From the NCBI GenBank assembly GCA_963585895.1, contig OY757904.1, positions 68,963,865 through 69,027,864 of the forward strand: DNA of 64,000 nt, written 5' to 3'. Shown piece after piece: positions 25,081 through 36,436 of the stretch. A model generated the notes under the pieces. It made no database searches and was not told the DNA's origin. It saw only the letters and a program-made list of their open reading frames with translations. This stretch comes from Sepioteuthis lessoniana. Lineage: Eukaryota; Mollusca; Cephalopoda; Myopsida; Loliginidae. A program made the translations under genes and the position numbers. The number at the start of each line of letters is the position of its first letter. The first letter of the stretch is position 1.

Positions 25081-25319
25081 GCACGGGCACACGCAAACAG
25101 ACAGACACACACAAACAAACAGACTGACACACACACGCACACACAAACAAACAAACACACACACATCTGAGATACTGATATTTTAGATATTGAATGTATT
25201 TAGTACGATTCAAGCGACTAATAATCACTTTGTGTTCGATGGATTTTAAATTATTCTGTAGCTCTGGGGAGAGTGGAATACTTCTTCATTTTATTGCTCC
25301 GAAGTCCTCATGTAGACCT

Positions 25320-25320
<1 letters not shown>

Positions 25321-25402
<82 letters not shown>
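25321..25402. repeat. (TA)n microsatellite at a mariner insertion edge
   Basis: About 80 bp of TA repeat directly adjoining the terminal inverted repeat of the mariner derivative at 25402. Mariners insert at TA, so this array is a natural target. Confidence 0.95.
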
Positions 25403-25403
<1 letters not shown>

Positions 25404-26200
25404 GAGGAGCGTACGATAAGTTTCCAGACTCTTTTCGTATGGGCACTTTTATTGATAGTACACACATGAAACTGTAGTCCCCTTCGAAGTAATCTCCTCC
25501 GGCTGCAATGCACTTGTTATACCGTTTCAACAACTTCTGGAAGGCCCTAGGGAAGTCCTCTTGCGTGAGCGTGTCAACGACCTTCGTCACAGCCTCTTTC
25601 ATCTCCTCAATTGTCTCATGACGACAGCTTCTTAGCTTAGGGATTAACCAAAAGTCACAGGGAGCAAGGTCTGGACTATAGGGAGGCTTAGGAACTGTCT
25701 TGATGCCCACCTTGGTCAATTAGTCTGTGACAAGGATAGAGTTGTGGACTGGTGCATTGTCCTGGTAGAAATGTCACTGACCCGATTTGAAGAGTACTCT
25801 TATCTTCTTACAGAATCACTTCCTGAACTCCCTTAAAACCTCAACATAGTAACCCTAACCCAAACCATAAACCTTTGGCCAATCATCTCTGGTGTATTGA
25901 CTTCCTTACTCCTCGCACACGTCTCATCATCCTTCACAGACTAGCTGCCTTCCTTAAATCTCTTATGCCACTCAAAGCCTGATGCTTGATTCATGCAAGA
26001 TGGTCAAAAAGCAGTCTGAAGCATTCCATATATTTCTGTGGCATTTTTTACAAGTTTAAAACAGAATTTTATTGCATATCGTTCTTCTAAAGTGTCCTCA
26101 CGTCCAGATTGCATTTTTAAATTCACCAGCTGTGAAAATCAGACTTTAGTAGGGTGTATTCCAATCGCTGCTGTAGCGCTTCATTTGAAAACTTATTGAA
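25402..26200 (-). mobile_element. mariner/Tc1 deletion derivative, copy 1
   Basis: The 3' terminal repeat at 25402-25433 begins TATACGAGGAGCGTACG. The minus strand then gives the transposase C-terminus. PPYSPDLAPCDFWL contains the third catalytic Asp, preceded by DNAPVHNSI with the second Asp (about 25740-25770); this is the mariner DD34D spacing region. Frames are broken. Between the N-terminal region (near 25900) and the catalytic core, most of the gene is missing and replaced by a short filler ending GGTTTGGGTTAGGGTTAC. The 5' end lies near 26170-26240 and I could not place its terminal repeat. The copy at 51779-52617 has the same internal junction. Confidence 0.8.
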
Positions 26201-26440
26201 TGAACCACGTAAGACTAGACACGACTGGCTGGAAAATATGATTCAGTAGGAATTTTCCATGAAGTTTAAATTTGACCTTACAAACAAATAGTATATGTAA
26301 AATCCAGAATCAATGCTAGGAAATGAAACGCAGAAGCATCTTTGGGATTTTGAGATACTAACGTATAACTTAATCTCAGCCAGACAACCAGAACAAGAGA
26401 TCGTTAGCCAAAAAAAAAAAGAAAAAAGATAGCGTGCCGA

Positions 26441-26755
26441 ATAGTGGACTTTGCCGTTACGGCTGACCACAAGGTAACATTGAAAGAAAGTAAAAAGAGA
26501 GATAAGTATCAAGAACTTCCTAGAGAATATCAAAATTTATGGAACATGAAAGTGACGGTATTACCAACTGTAATTGGTGCTCTCGGTACAGTCAACAAAG
26601 GATTGTTACAGGGACGGGAGGTCTTGGAAATAACAGGAAGAGTGGAGTCAATCCAAACTACAGCATAGCTGAGATCAGTCAGAATGCTGAGAAGAAAGCT
26701 TGAAATTTGTTGAGACTTATGGTCAATCAGGATCAACTGAAGAAAGTTTCATCGA
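26441..26755 (+). mobile_element. R4-like LINE 3' fragment, interrupted by a second LINE
   Basis: The plus strand reads the C-terminus of the restriction-endonuclease LINE: VDFAVTADHKVTLKESKKRD, LWNMKVTVLPTVIGALGTV and VESIQTTA. After one stop it continues LRSVRMLRRKLEI to about 26725. The 3' UTR then breaks off at about 26755, where the inverted YADD-family LINE begins, and resumes at 29644 (see that entry). 5'-truncated near 26440, next to a poly-A run on the plus strand. Confidence 0.8.
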
Positions 26756-26756
26756 A

Positions 26757-28497
26757 TCATCATCATCATCATCATCATGTCATGCCGCCAGAACAGATAT
26801 CTTTGACCCTCTCGCACCACTCCTCCCTATCGTTCATCGCTTCTGGCAGGTCCTCAAGGCAATATCCCGTATCCTCACAGAGCTGCTGTATGTAGGTTCG
26901 AGCTGGTCGCCCTGCTTTTGCTCGGCCATATGAGGGGCCCATACAAGAACATCACTTCTGAGCTCGTCCCTGCTTCTCCAGCAGTGTCCTGCATGTCTGG
27001 TTCGTCTAACTTTGATAGTTAACGTGATGGGAGGTAGTTGGTCGTACAGCTGGTGCTTAGTGGGGTCTTGCCTCCAGGACTTGCTCAAAATTGCATGCAG
27101 CATTCTAGTGTAGTTGCCATCAAGCTTTTTCTCCACCCGTTTGGTTATCATCCATGTAGTGCCTCCATATAGCAGTATCGATACGACCGCTGTTTGGAAG
27201 AAACAGCGTTTTATTCTATCGGTCAGGCGTGACTTCTATATGACAGGTTGTCTCTCAATAGCTGTCCAAGACTTTGTTAGTCGTGTGTCAATGTGTTTTT
27301 CGGTTGATGAGACAATGCTTCGTAGGTAGGTAAAATTGTCAACTAGTTTTAGAGAGCCACTGCCTAGTGTGGAAATATGGCGTGTTTGATTAAAGCACAT
27401 GTATTCCGTTTTGTGTGCGTTGACATGGAAGCTAATGCCTGCGGTTTCTCGTTCCAGACTCAGCAGTAGTGTTTCGGCTTGGGCGGGTGCATTTGCCAGA
27501 ATCGCTATGTCATCGGCGTAGTCTGCGCCGGTAATTGTTTTTGCTGGGTACCTTTTGCTTCTTTTTTTTTTTTTTGTCAGTTCAAAGCCGTTTTTTTTTT
27601 TTAAATTTTATCAATCGATGTTCTAAGTACGTAGTCTAGACAGATGATAAAGAGGTACCGGGCTAGTGTTTCTCCTTGCAGTACTCCTGCAACAATGTTG
27701 AAATAGTCTGTGTCTCCATCCGGAGAACGTACTTTCACTTTGGTGTCTTTATAGGGAATCAGTTTTGCTGCGACGGGCTCTTTGTGTATGCCGTATGCTA
27801 GTAGAATTTGGTTCATCTTCACTCTGTGAATGGAATCGAAGGCATTGTGAAAGTCGACAAATGGTATTGTCGCCTATAGGTTTTTTGCCCGTACGCCTTC
27901 AAGGATTCTACGGATAGTCAATATTTGTGAGGTCGTGGATCTATTTCTTCGAAAGACTTTTTTTGCTCTTTCTAAGAATGTTGTCAATTTTGGGTTTTAA
28001 GCAGTTTCGTAGTAGGGCATCGTATATTTTGGCTACTATGGATGTAAGTGTTATACCTCAGTAGTTCTTGGCTAATCCGAGGTGATCCTTTTTAGGGAAA
28101 GGGAGGATGCATCCCTTTATGCATCTGTCTATCGGATTTTTATTATAAACTGCGTTACAGTGTCGGAGCAGTATGTCGTCGAATTGTCTGGTCTTCCATA
28201 CAATTTAATCAAACCCTGTGGCTTACGTATCTTTAATTCTTCTTAGTACTGAGTCGAGTACTTCTATAGTAAATTGTCCTATTCTAATGTTTAATTGCTT
28301 ACTAATAATTCTTGTGATTGGTTCACGTGTTACTTTCGGTGGGTTTGCTAGTAGCTTCTCGAAATGCTATTTTCGCAGTTTTATTCTTTCTTGTTGGTTC
28401 GTAGCTTTCAGTTTAGCTTCGGTTGTGCTCTTCCATCTGCTCACTTCTTTTATCGTTTACCACGTTATGCTAGATTGCCTATCTTCCACTTAGTCTC
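26757..28497 (-). mobile_element. LINE (YADD family), sense half: reverse transcriptase to 3' end
   Basis: The minus strand contains the 3' half of the element, from about 28497 down to an ATG tail (CAT repeats at 26757-26778). Visible blocks are VEDRQSS at the start, CILPFPKKDHLGLAKNY, SIVAKIYDALLRN, GVLQGETLARYLFIICLDYV (27640-27700), DYADDIAILA (catalytic YADD, near 27510), FTYLRSIVSSTEKHIDTRL, NYTRMLHAILSKSWRQDPT and VRRTRHAGHCWRSRDEL. Several stops and frameshifts make it inactive. The endonuclease half of the same element lies in the opposite orientation at 28518-29643. Together they form one inverted insertion of about 2.9 kb. Confidence 0.85.
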
Positions 28498-28517
28498 GAA
28501 ATAATTACTAAAATGTA

Positions 28518-29643
28518 AACAATACAAATAGCGACACTTAACATTGGAAGCGGACCTGACTGCATCGACCGTCGAACATAACATAGACATAATATGCATT
28601 CAAGAACACAGAGACACACAAAGCGAAGATATTAGATATCTCGATACTGTCAATGGATAGACGCTGGCCACTGTGTAAGCATGGAAAACTTCTGTCAATG
28701 CCACGGTAGAAGGTATAGGAATATTTATAGGACCAAGAGCGTTAAAATCACTTAATAGCATAGAGAGAATACAACCTAGGATGATGGTAGCTACTTTCAA
28801 TGGCAACCCCAGAGCAACAATCATCTCCTGCTAGAGCCCTACCTATGTAAGTGAAGAAACTGAACTCATCACCTTTTACCATGAGCTATCATCTCTAGTG
28901 CGTAGCATTCCGAAACACAACGTTCTCGTCATTGGCGATAACATGAATGCCCAAATTGGGAAAAAAGGAAACCACAAATGCAGCCTACAAAACTCGTCAA
29001 GAAGAAATAGAAACATCTAACAGATTTCTCGATAGAAAATATATTAACATATCTCAATACAAACTTTCAAAAAAGGGAGTGAAAATTACGGAACTACACA
29101 TGCGCAAACAACACTAAAGCACAGATAGACTACGTCTTTATAAGCTAGAAATGGAAAAATAGTGCAATAAATTGTGAGGCACATTCCTTTTTCGAGGGTG
29201 TATACTCCGACCACTGAATTGTCACAGCAAAAATACGAAGAAACGCCACACGTCCAGCGACGAGCAAACACTATGTCTTGGACCTTCTTAACAACAGCGA
29301 TCTTAAAGATAAATATGTGTTAGCAGTGAGAAACAAATTCGATGCTCAACAGGAGAAGACAGAAATACGTACCTCAAATGACGAATATGAGAATTTCGTC
29401 AACGCACACCTAGAGGCAGTAGAGAAATGCACACCAACAAAACTTAGAACTAAATCTAGTGTCCCATGGGAAACATTAGCGGTAGAGAAAAACATAGAGA
29501 CTTGAAAACTGCCTCCAAATGCAATAGGAAGAACACAACGAACACAAATATCCTGAAACTAAAAAAGGTACAAAATAAATTGGCAAGCATGTATCTAAAA
29601 GAACAAGGAGAATACATGCAAAATCAGACAGATACAGATTCAT
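28518..29643 (+). mobile_element. LINE (YADD family), inverted 5' half: AP endonuclease
   Basis: The plus strand reads IATLNIGSGPDC near the start, then IYRTKS/GPRALKS, RMMVATFNGNPRATIISC, SIPKHNVLVIGDDMNAQIGK (28905-28970; Asp-Met-Asn catalytic core), AQIDYVF near 29130, and NDEYENFVNAHLEAVEKCTP (29370-29430). It ends near 29620-29643 at YMQNQTD. The endonuclease start abuts the reverse transcriptase half at 28497, and its far end lies outward, the arrangement expected from twin priming. Multiple frame breaks. Confidence 0.85.
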
Positions 29644-29690
29644 CTAACACTGTTGTGAAAAACTCTTTAAAGAGTGAAATAATATGATAA
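29644..29690 (+). mobile_element. R4-like LINE 3' UTR resumes after nested insertion
   Basis: The text TCTAACACTGTTGTGAAAAA followed by CTCT matches the minus-strand 3' UTR of the R4-like copy at 55107-55135 (CTAACGGTGATGTGAAAAAC then TCT). It ends in a degenerate AATAATATGATAATA tail, as expected for this family. It therefore completes the fragment at 26441-26755. The short word TTCATC(G/T)A flanks the nested LINE on both sides and may be its target duplication. Confidence 0.65.
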
Positions 29691-29759
29691 TATTTTTACA
29701 TGACATTGCCCAAGTAGAAAGGCTTTAATTAATGGTTATGCATTCATTACACTCACGCA

Positions 29760-29761
<2 letters not shown>

Positions 29762-29804
<43 letters not shown>

Positions 29805-29820
29805 TTATATATATATATAT
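29762..29820. repeat. (CA)n-(TA)n microsatellite
   Basis: About 40 bp of AC, then ATACT, then about 15 bp of TA. Confidence 0.96.
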
Positions 29821-29824
29821 CAGC

Positions 29825-31040
29825 AGTCAATCAGAGATTATCTGTAGTATCTTCACGTGCCAATTTTTTTTTTTTATCGCGATTGCTTTCTCATTTAATT
29901 CATTCGAAATTTTTGGATCATATATTTTTTTTTGTTTTATCTTTGGTCTATAATCTTCCCCAAGTCGACTTTCAATCCCTGCTTATCAAGGACCACCTTT
30001 CAATGAAGACTACATTAATCATACCATTTCAGTATGAGTATTTTTTCCTTCGGCAACAACATTAATTTATTATAAAGATTCCACTCATACTTCATTTGTT
30101 TACATTAAATGAACATCTACTTATTTCACGGTGTGTGTTCAACAGAGCAAATGTTTCAGTTTTCATTGGCGACACGTGAGCATAAATCATTTTCTATCAT
30201 TCAGAAATAGTTCCATCATCGGAATTAAAACGCTACTATTTCATTATTGATTTTGTAATTAACTTCACTCAAAAAAGTTGGGACTGGGGCAAAAGCATTT
30301 TCGTGAATTTCTTTTTTTTTCTTTTTAATTCATCGCTTCGTTGCCTTTTTTAAAACCTCAGTGTCATTATGATATCTAACTTTAAAAAAACCCAACAAAA
30401 ACCCAACCTAAAAATAATTAAGTACGCATTTCTTTTTAAACTGCATCACGGTCTCAAGCAAATCCGACATAATATATTTTCCCCAACTCTTGGCCAGATT
30501 ACAGATAACTACATTGCTATCTACTTCACAATCTCTCTACATAATAACGGAATTCGCTGAAGGCGAAAATTATCGATCTACTGAATATAGGGTATTTGAT
30601 CAAAATTACCCAAAATGCAACATTCTAGATAGAAGTTGGGGTAGACAAAAGCATTTGCAAAGGAGACTGCTCCATGTTTTTTTCCTTTGTTAATTATATG
30701 CCGCATCAATGAAACAAATGCTGTTATAGCGGCGCATTTGAAAATTTGCATTCTAAAATAGATTAAGACAATTTTGAGCCATTTTGTGTCATTGGAGTAG
30801 CTTTAATAGTAGAGATGAAAATAAAAAATTTGAGATAATCGTTAATATTATTTAATTATTCATTCTATTCAAAATAAATAAAAGGGTTTACAGATTATTT
30901 TTTATGAGAAGTTTAGACCATGCATTTTCTTTTTTATGTTTTTAAGTGAATGATCTTCGTGTTTTGTGTAAACTTCCAGAGAAATTATAAGAAAGATTGC
31001 AATGTGTTGTCATGTTTTTTATATGTATGATATACTTAAT
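29825..31040. other. Unannotated AT-rich stretch
   Basis: No recognised gene or element. Short open frames at 29883-30065 and 30369-30693 show no domain or splice context. Confidence 0.5.
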
Positions 31041-31044
31041 TAAC

Positions 31045-31822
31045 TACCGACGCCGACTACGCCGATGACATAGCGATACTGGCAAAAACACCCAACCAAG
31101 CCGAAACACTACAGCATAGTTTGGAACGAGCAGCCGCAGGCATAGGCCTTTATGTCAATGCACACAAAACGGAATATATGTGATATAATCAAATGGGTGA
31201 CATCTCCACTCTAGACGGAACCCTTCTTAAACTAGTAGACAAATTCACTTACCTAGGAAGCAGCGTCGCATCAACCGAAAAGGACATTGACACGAGGTTA
31301 ACGAAAGCATGGACAGCTATCAATAGGCTATCGATTATATGGAAATCAGACCTAACCGATAAAATGAAACGCAGTTTCTTCCAGGCAGCGGTCACATCGA
31401 TACTGTTATATGGATGCACTAAATGGACCCTAACAAAAGGGCTGGAGAAGAAGCCAGACGGCAATTACACAAGAATGCTGCGAGCAATCTTGAACAAGTC
31501 CTGGCGGCAACACCCCGCAAGACACCAACTGTACGGCCACCTGCCTCCTATCACGAAAACAATTCAAGTTAGACGAACCAAACATGCAGGACACTGCTGG
31601 AGAAGCAGGGACGAACTCATAAGTGATGTACTCTTGTGGACCCCCACACATGGCCGTGCAAAAGCAGGACGACCAGCACGAACATACATTCAGCAACTAT
31701 GTGAGGATACGGGATGTTGTCCAGAAGACATGCCTGAGGCGATGAACTATAGGGAAAAGTGGCGAGAGAGGGTCAGGGATATCCGTGCTACCAGTAAGAC
31801 ATGGTGATTATGATGAATGTGT
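31045..31822 (+). mobile_element. 5'-truncated LINE (YADD family), best-preserved 3' end
   Basis: Starts within the reverse transcriptase at DADYADDIAILAKTP (31050-31095; catalytic YADD intact). One stop lies near 31181, then 204 codons are open from 31193 to 31807. The open part runs KLVDKFTYLGSSVASTEKDI, LSIIWKSDLTDKMKRSFFQA, KSWRQHPARHQLYGHLPP, RRTKHAGHCWRSRDELISDV and REKWRERVRDIRATSKTW. A TGA and a degenerate ATGATTATGATGAA tail follow. It serves as the in-window reference for the copies at 11203, 26757 and 32110. The 5' end is cut off, so it cannot be autonomous. Confidence 0.88.
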
Positions 31823-31829
31823 GATTAAA

Positions 31830-32105
31830 CAATTAGGTAAATTTAGTAATAATCCAGAATTCCGATCTAATAGAACCATCAATATCCCCATTGTCCTCAA
31901 TTTTAAAGGGAAATCATCAGATTCATGGGTTACTAAGAGAGTTATTGAATATTTACAAAAGTCATCTTAGTATAGATCAAACACATTTCTTTTCTTTGAA
32001 ATGAACTCTGCTGCTAGCTTTTTAAAACTCGCCAAGAAATATTCTTGATATTTATGAAAACAATGTGCTTAGTTTGGGAATTGTCTTTCCGAAATTTTAT
32101 TTTTA
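31830..32105. other. Spacer between two LINE copies
   Basis: No recognised element. A plus-strand frame continues to 31970 without similarity I recognise. Confidence 0.45.
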
Positions 32106-32109
32106 GAGA

Positions 32110-32518
32110 ATGGTTTTACGTGGATGCTAACAAAACAGCTGGAGAAGAAGCAAGACAGCAATTACTCAAGAATGCTGCGAGCAATATTGAACAAATCCTG
32201 GCTGCAACACACCACAAGACACCAGCTATACGGCCACCGGTCTCCCATAACGGAAATTATCCAAGTTAGACGAACCAGACATGCAGGACACTGCTGGAGA
32301 AGCAGGGACGAGATCATAAGTGATGTACTCCTATGAACCCCCACATATGGCCGGGCAAAAGTAGCACGACTAGCACGAACATACATTCAGCAGCTATGTG
32401 AGGATACGGGATGTAGCCCTGAAGACCTGCCAGAGGTGATGAACGATAGGGAAAAGTGGCAAGAGAGGGTCAGGGATATCCGTGCAAGTGGCACGACATT
32501 ATGATGATTATGATAAAG
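32110..32518 (+). mobile_element. 5'-truncated LINE (YADD family), shorter copy
   Basis: Begins at about WMLTKQLEKKQDSNYSRMLR and proceeds through KSWLQHTTRHQLYGHRSPI, RRTRHAGHCWRSRDEIISDV and, after a stop near 32335, TYIQQLCEDTGCSPEDLPE and WQERVRDIRASGTT. It ends in ATGATGATTATGATAA. Same orientation as the copy 300 bp upstream and truncated further 3'. It differs from that copy at many residues, so it is an independent insertion and not a recent tandem duplicate. Confidence 0.85.
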
Positions 32519-32524
32519 GGTAAA

Positions 32525-33900
32525 TTTGTACTGGAATCATTATAACAATTTTTTTTATATATATGATGTTTATTGTTATGATTAAGGAACTTTTTTTCGC
32601 TTACATCAACGTTTTTATATTAACTGTATTTCATGGAGCTATTTTTTAAATTGCCTATTTCCTAGTTATGGTTTTCAGTATTTTTAAATTTTCCACATGA
32701 TTTTTCCGAAATATTTCAGTTTCTTCTATGACAAAAAAATGATACGATTCCTGAATGACAAGTATATTTAAGCCTTAATATATATTCATTAATAACTACC
32801 AGCACATTCAATTCATATATAGTATACATAATTTTTATGGTGTTTTTTTTTTCTTTTTTAACTACTTTTATATTAGTCCAGCATTTATTTGAGTATAAAC
32901 TTTTGCTATGGTCGTAAAATTAGTTGTGTAACGTTCACAGGTGCATAAAAAGAAGGGAAAATAATTGATAGAAAACGTAACAAAAGCATGATAATTACAT
33001 TAAAACTGAATAAGGCATTAACAGAAAATAAGAAAAACAAAAGATTGTTACAATCTGTAACACTTTTGGCCAAGCTATTACTGAAAGTCTTTTCTCGTTG
33101 AAGTCCATCCGACAATTTGTTCTTTCAGCAATTGTCCTAGTCACAAATATCCACCGAAAAAATATTCCACCCTAGTTGCACGGTACTTCTATTTATATTA
33201 TTTAGAGCCATATTGGTCCACTGGTGATTGGTGTTTAATAACCTAATATGACAATTACGAATTGATTCTTCTGGTTCAACGATTTGATTCTTTTATTTAT
33301 TTATTTATTGGCATCTCAACCCATCAAGAGTTATTCCATGATTAAAAATTAGGAAATCAAGTCCATTCTACTTTAGCATTTACGTATTTTTCTTGTTTCT
33401 TTTTTTTGTGAAGATAGCTTTGGAATTCAATGACCAACAAATGTAGATATTCTCTAAAATAAAGAAAAAAATCGTATATATATATTTATATATATATCCG
33501 ATGTTGGTTCACTAAGTTCTAAGTTGTAAACAGAAAAAAGAGTCATAATTGAACATTTTTTTGTAGCAACACACGTCTACTTTTATAGAACTAGGTAAAC
33601 TACATCAGATTTAGATCTTAATTTCTTTCCGGGTGTTGAATACAAAGGTGAGAGGAGTGCAACCAAACTAAGATATGAGTGAGGCTTTGCACATTTTCAA
33701 TGATCATCGTATATACACATATACAGATTTTGAAACGTTCACAAGTACGTAGCATGACGAAGATAATACGGTTTAATAAAAATATATGTATTCCTTTCCA
33801 ACCGAAATTAATACATTATACAGAAAATAAGACAATGAATATTGTTACTATCCATAACATTTCAGTCTTGCCAATAACAATAACAGAGTCTCCTTAAACA
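32525..33900. other. Unannotated AT-rich stretch
   Basis: No recognised gene. Contains a TTTA run at 33291-33308 and a short (TA)n at 33475-33498. Confidence 0.5.
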
Positions 33901-33904
33901 AAGT

Positions 33905-34260
33905 GTGTGCCGGCCAAGCTATGACTTTAATCTTGGTATTTCTTTGCATCCCACCACGCTAAAGTGTGCCAATCGCCTTTTTAATATGGGAGCCGGACAC
34001 TGGGCCGAGACACTCCCAATGGCTCCAAAAATTTCTTGGGACTCGTCGGAATTCCCCTAAAAAGGAGTTTCTCAGAGGCCAGACGATGAACCGAACCCTG
34101 CCGTAATAGTGGAAAGCCTGAGGGGACAGTACCCTGAGGCCCAATGTTTGTTTGTATTAGCCACGTGACGTCAATGCTGGGTTTCCCCGGGACTCATACC
34201 AGTTGGTCTTGACCGACTGTCTACAAAAACCAAGACACGCCCGTCCTGATCGTTTACAAA
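33905..34260 (+). repeat. GC-rich dispersed repeat, copy 1
   Basis: Markedly richer in G+C than its surroundings. Shares ordered blocks with 61100-61450: GGCTCCA(A/G)AAAT, CCCCTAAAA, CCT(G)AGGGGAC followed by GGCCC, and CGACCGACTG. No open frame and no tRNA boxes found. It may be a SINE body, an old LINE UTR or an unclassified element. Confidence 0.55.
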
Positions 34261-34732
34261 CTTTGATTTTTATGGAAATGAGGAATATGAAATAATCAAT
34301 GAGATTGTTAATTGTATTGATTATTTTATTATGTAATTTGTTTGAGCCGCGGGTTTTTCTGTTAACTGTTAAGTAGCTAAAATCTTTGAGCAGAAATGTA
34401 AGTCAAATTGGAAAGTTCAAGCAAGTGCACCCCAACCAGGATAGGTAACAGTCATTTCTACACAGGAAGACTAAATGTAAACAAAATAGTTTCATGTCTT
34501 ATCACAAGTTTGCTGAAGGAAATGAAAACCCCGTGAAATTGGAGACACGTAGTAAATGACGTAATAACTTAGTGAGATGACATTACAATAAGGATATCCT
34601 GAATATATATATACATATATTAGTGAATTTCGAAAATAAATTAGAAGTTGGATGTCTAGGAGTTCAGTTGAGGTTATCCGTTGATCGGGTTGGTCGGTGT
34701 CTCTTTGTGTCTCTGTTCATTGACCCTGACAG

Positions 34733-34733
<1 letters not shown>

Positions 34734-34798
<65 letters not shown>
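34734..34798. repeat. (CT)n microsatellite
   Basis: About 65 bp of TC repeat; reads Leu-Ser on the plus strand. Confidence 0.97.
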
Positions 34799-34799
34799 G

Positions 34800-35350
34800 T
34801 GCTACTGTATGCTATTTGAAGTTTGAACAGCATATCTGTATAAGAAAGTGGCAATTTCTATAAAAGTATTAGATATATTACTCTTACACCAATACGTTCC
34901 TATGATAGATTGTTATTTGTTGACGGAAAGTTCTTGTCTTTGAATTGTCAACACAAAGGTAACTTTGTTCCACCGAATCACCCAGATCGTTTGAAGAAGT
35001 TTCGGATGAATTGCGTCATTTCCTATCAGAAGATCTTTCAAATATAACGTGGGCACAGAGGGCATTGATGAACAGCCTCCCTTGAAACGCATGTGGTAGT
35101 CACGTAGTCAGGGGCTACAATAAATATCCGTTACCAATCATAAAATTACATTTGATATCACAAATGTTGTCGTGCACAATTGTATTACATTTGGCCCCGG
35201 AAGAAGTGAACCATATTCTAACATTTGGTTATGGCGCAGTTACCAGCCTAGCACCTTATATAGCAGCGTTACAACAAAAAAGTACCCTGACAAGTGTATT
35301 ACCACGATTGGTGACCATTACCAGCCTAGTGTCACAGATCTGCGTAGCAG
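34800..35350. other. Unresolved stretch
   Basis: Less AT-rich than average. Contains ACAATAAATATCC near 35118 and TTTGGCCCCGGAAG near 35188. ATTACCAGCCTAG and GTTACCAGCCTAG recur about 70-80 bp apart (35240 and 35320). No confident assignment. Confidence 0.3.
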
Positions 35351-35353
35351 ATG

Positions 35354-35463
35354 TCTCTCTCTCTCTCTCTCTCTCTCTCTAACAGCCCAGTACCAATATT
35401 TATACTATCTGGAGTTTTGCAATTTCAATTTCTGGTTGTTGGTTTTCAAACGCTAGTATCTCA

Positions 35464-35539
<76 letters not shown>
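35354..35539. repeat. (TC)n and (TA)n microsatellites
   Basis: A TC run at 35354-35381 and, 87 bp later, about 72 bp of TA at 35468-35539. Confidence 0.96.
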
Positions 35540-35542
<3 letters not shown>

Positions 35543-35544
35543 GG

Positions 35545-36182
35545 GGTGTACACGTGTGCACGCGTTTTGTTGGTGGACATATAATCATGTGAATAAATTT
35601 GGTATGATAATTTCACTTTTAAAACAAGAAGAATGACATTGAATATTATTTCAACTATACTTCAAGTTGAATAATTTTTAATTTCATCCCCGACGCCCAA
35701 AACAATGAAACTTTTGCATTATAAATACGTGTCTTGTATCTTTAATTCTCCACCAGAAAAACAACGAAAAAATATACGTAAAAACATATATAATCCAGGG
35801 ATTTAGAATAAAATCTGTAATCGTACCGTTTTTTTTTCTGCTCTGATTATTGCATAACGTTGTTTTTAGCTTTCTTTTTTTACTTTAACACATGTTCAGC
35901 ATAGAATTACTTATCACTAAAACAAAAACAAAAAATATTCTTTTATTATTTTGGGTTTTATTTTAAACATACTAATTTCCTAATCATAGTGACGCAAGAA
36001 TGAAAGCTATTCACCAGCAGAATTCAATGTTGGAAAATTCTTTTTTTCCTAAATCAAAGCATATCCTTGGCAACTGTAAGTGTAGAGATAAGGTTATTTT
36101 CTTAACAATTCATCGATGAAGATATTAACAATAATGAAAAAACGATTATCCCGCAGTCATTCGTCAGAGGAAACTTTGAATG

Positions 36183-36214
<32 letters not shown>

Positions 36215-36430
36215 TTACTAAATTACTAACAGCACATACGTTGACAGAGAAAAAGAAAAAAAACCCGCCAGAATTTGGAGATAACAATATATCACGAATC
36301 ATTGTCCGGGGAAAAAAAGAAAAAAGTTATCGGGGAAAAACAAGAAAATGTCAACCTTGTCACACCAATTGAAAAAAATCAAGAGATACGAAATCAGTTG
36401 GTCAAAAGGACCAAAACTCATTGTAAAGTG
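35545..36430. other. Unannotated AT-rich stretch
   Basis: No recognised gene. A short (TA)n lies at 36183-36214. The sequence changes abruptly to LINE sequence at about 36437. Confidence 0.5.
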
Positions 36431-36436
36431 CTGCGA

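Noticed and set aside
35150-35350. Primer-binding-site-like text (TTTGGCCCCGGAAG, TGGCGCAGTTACCAG) suggesting an LTR-element edge
   Set aside because: No matching LTR pair, no coding region and no terminal dinucleotides could be placed, so it is left unresolved.
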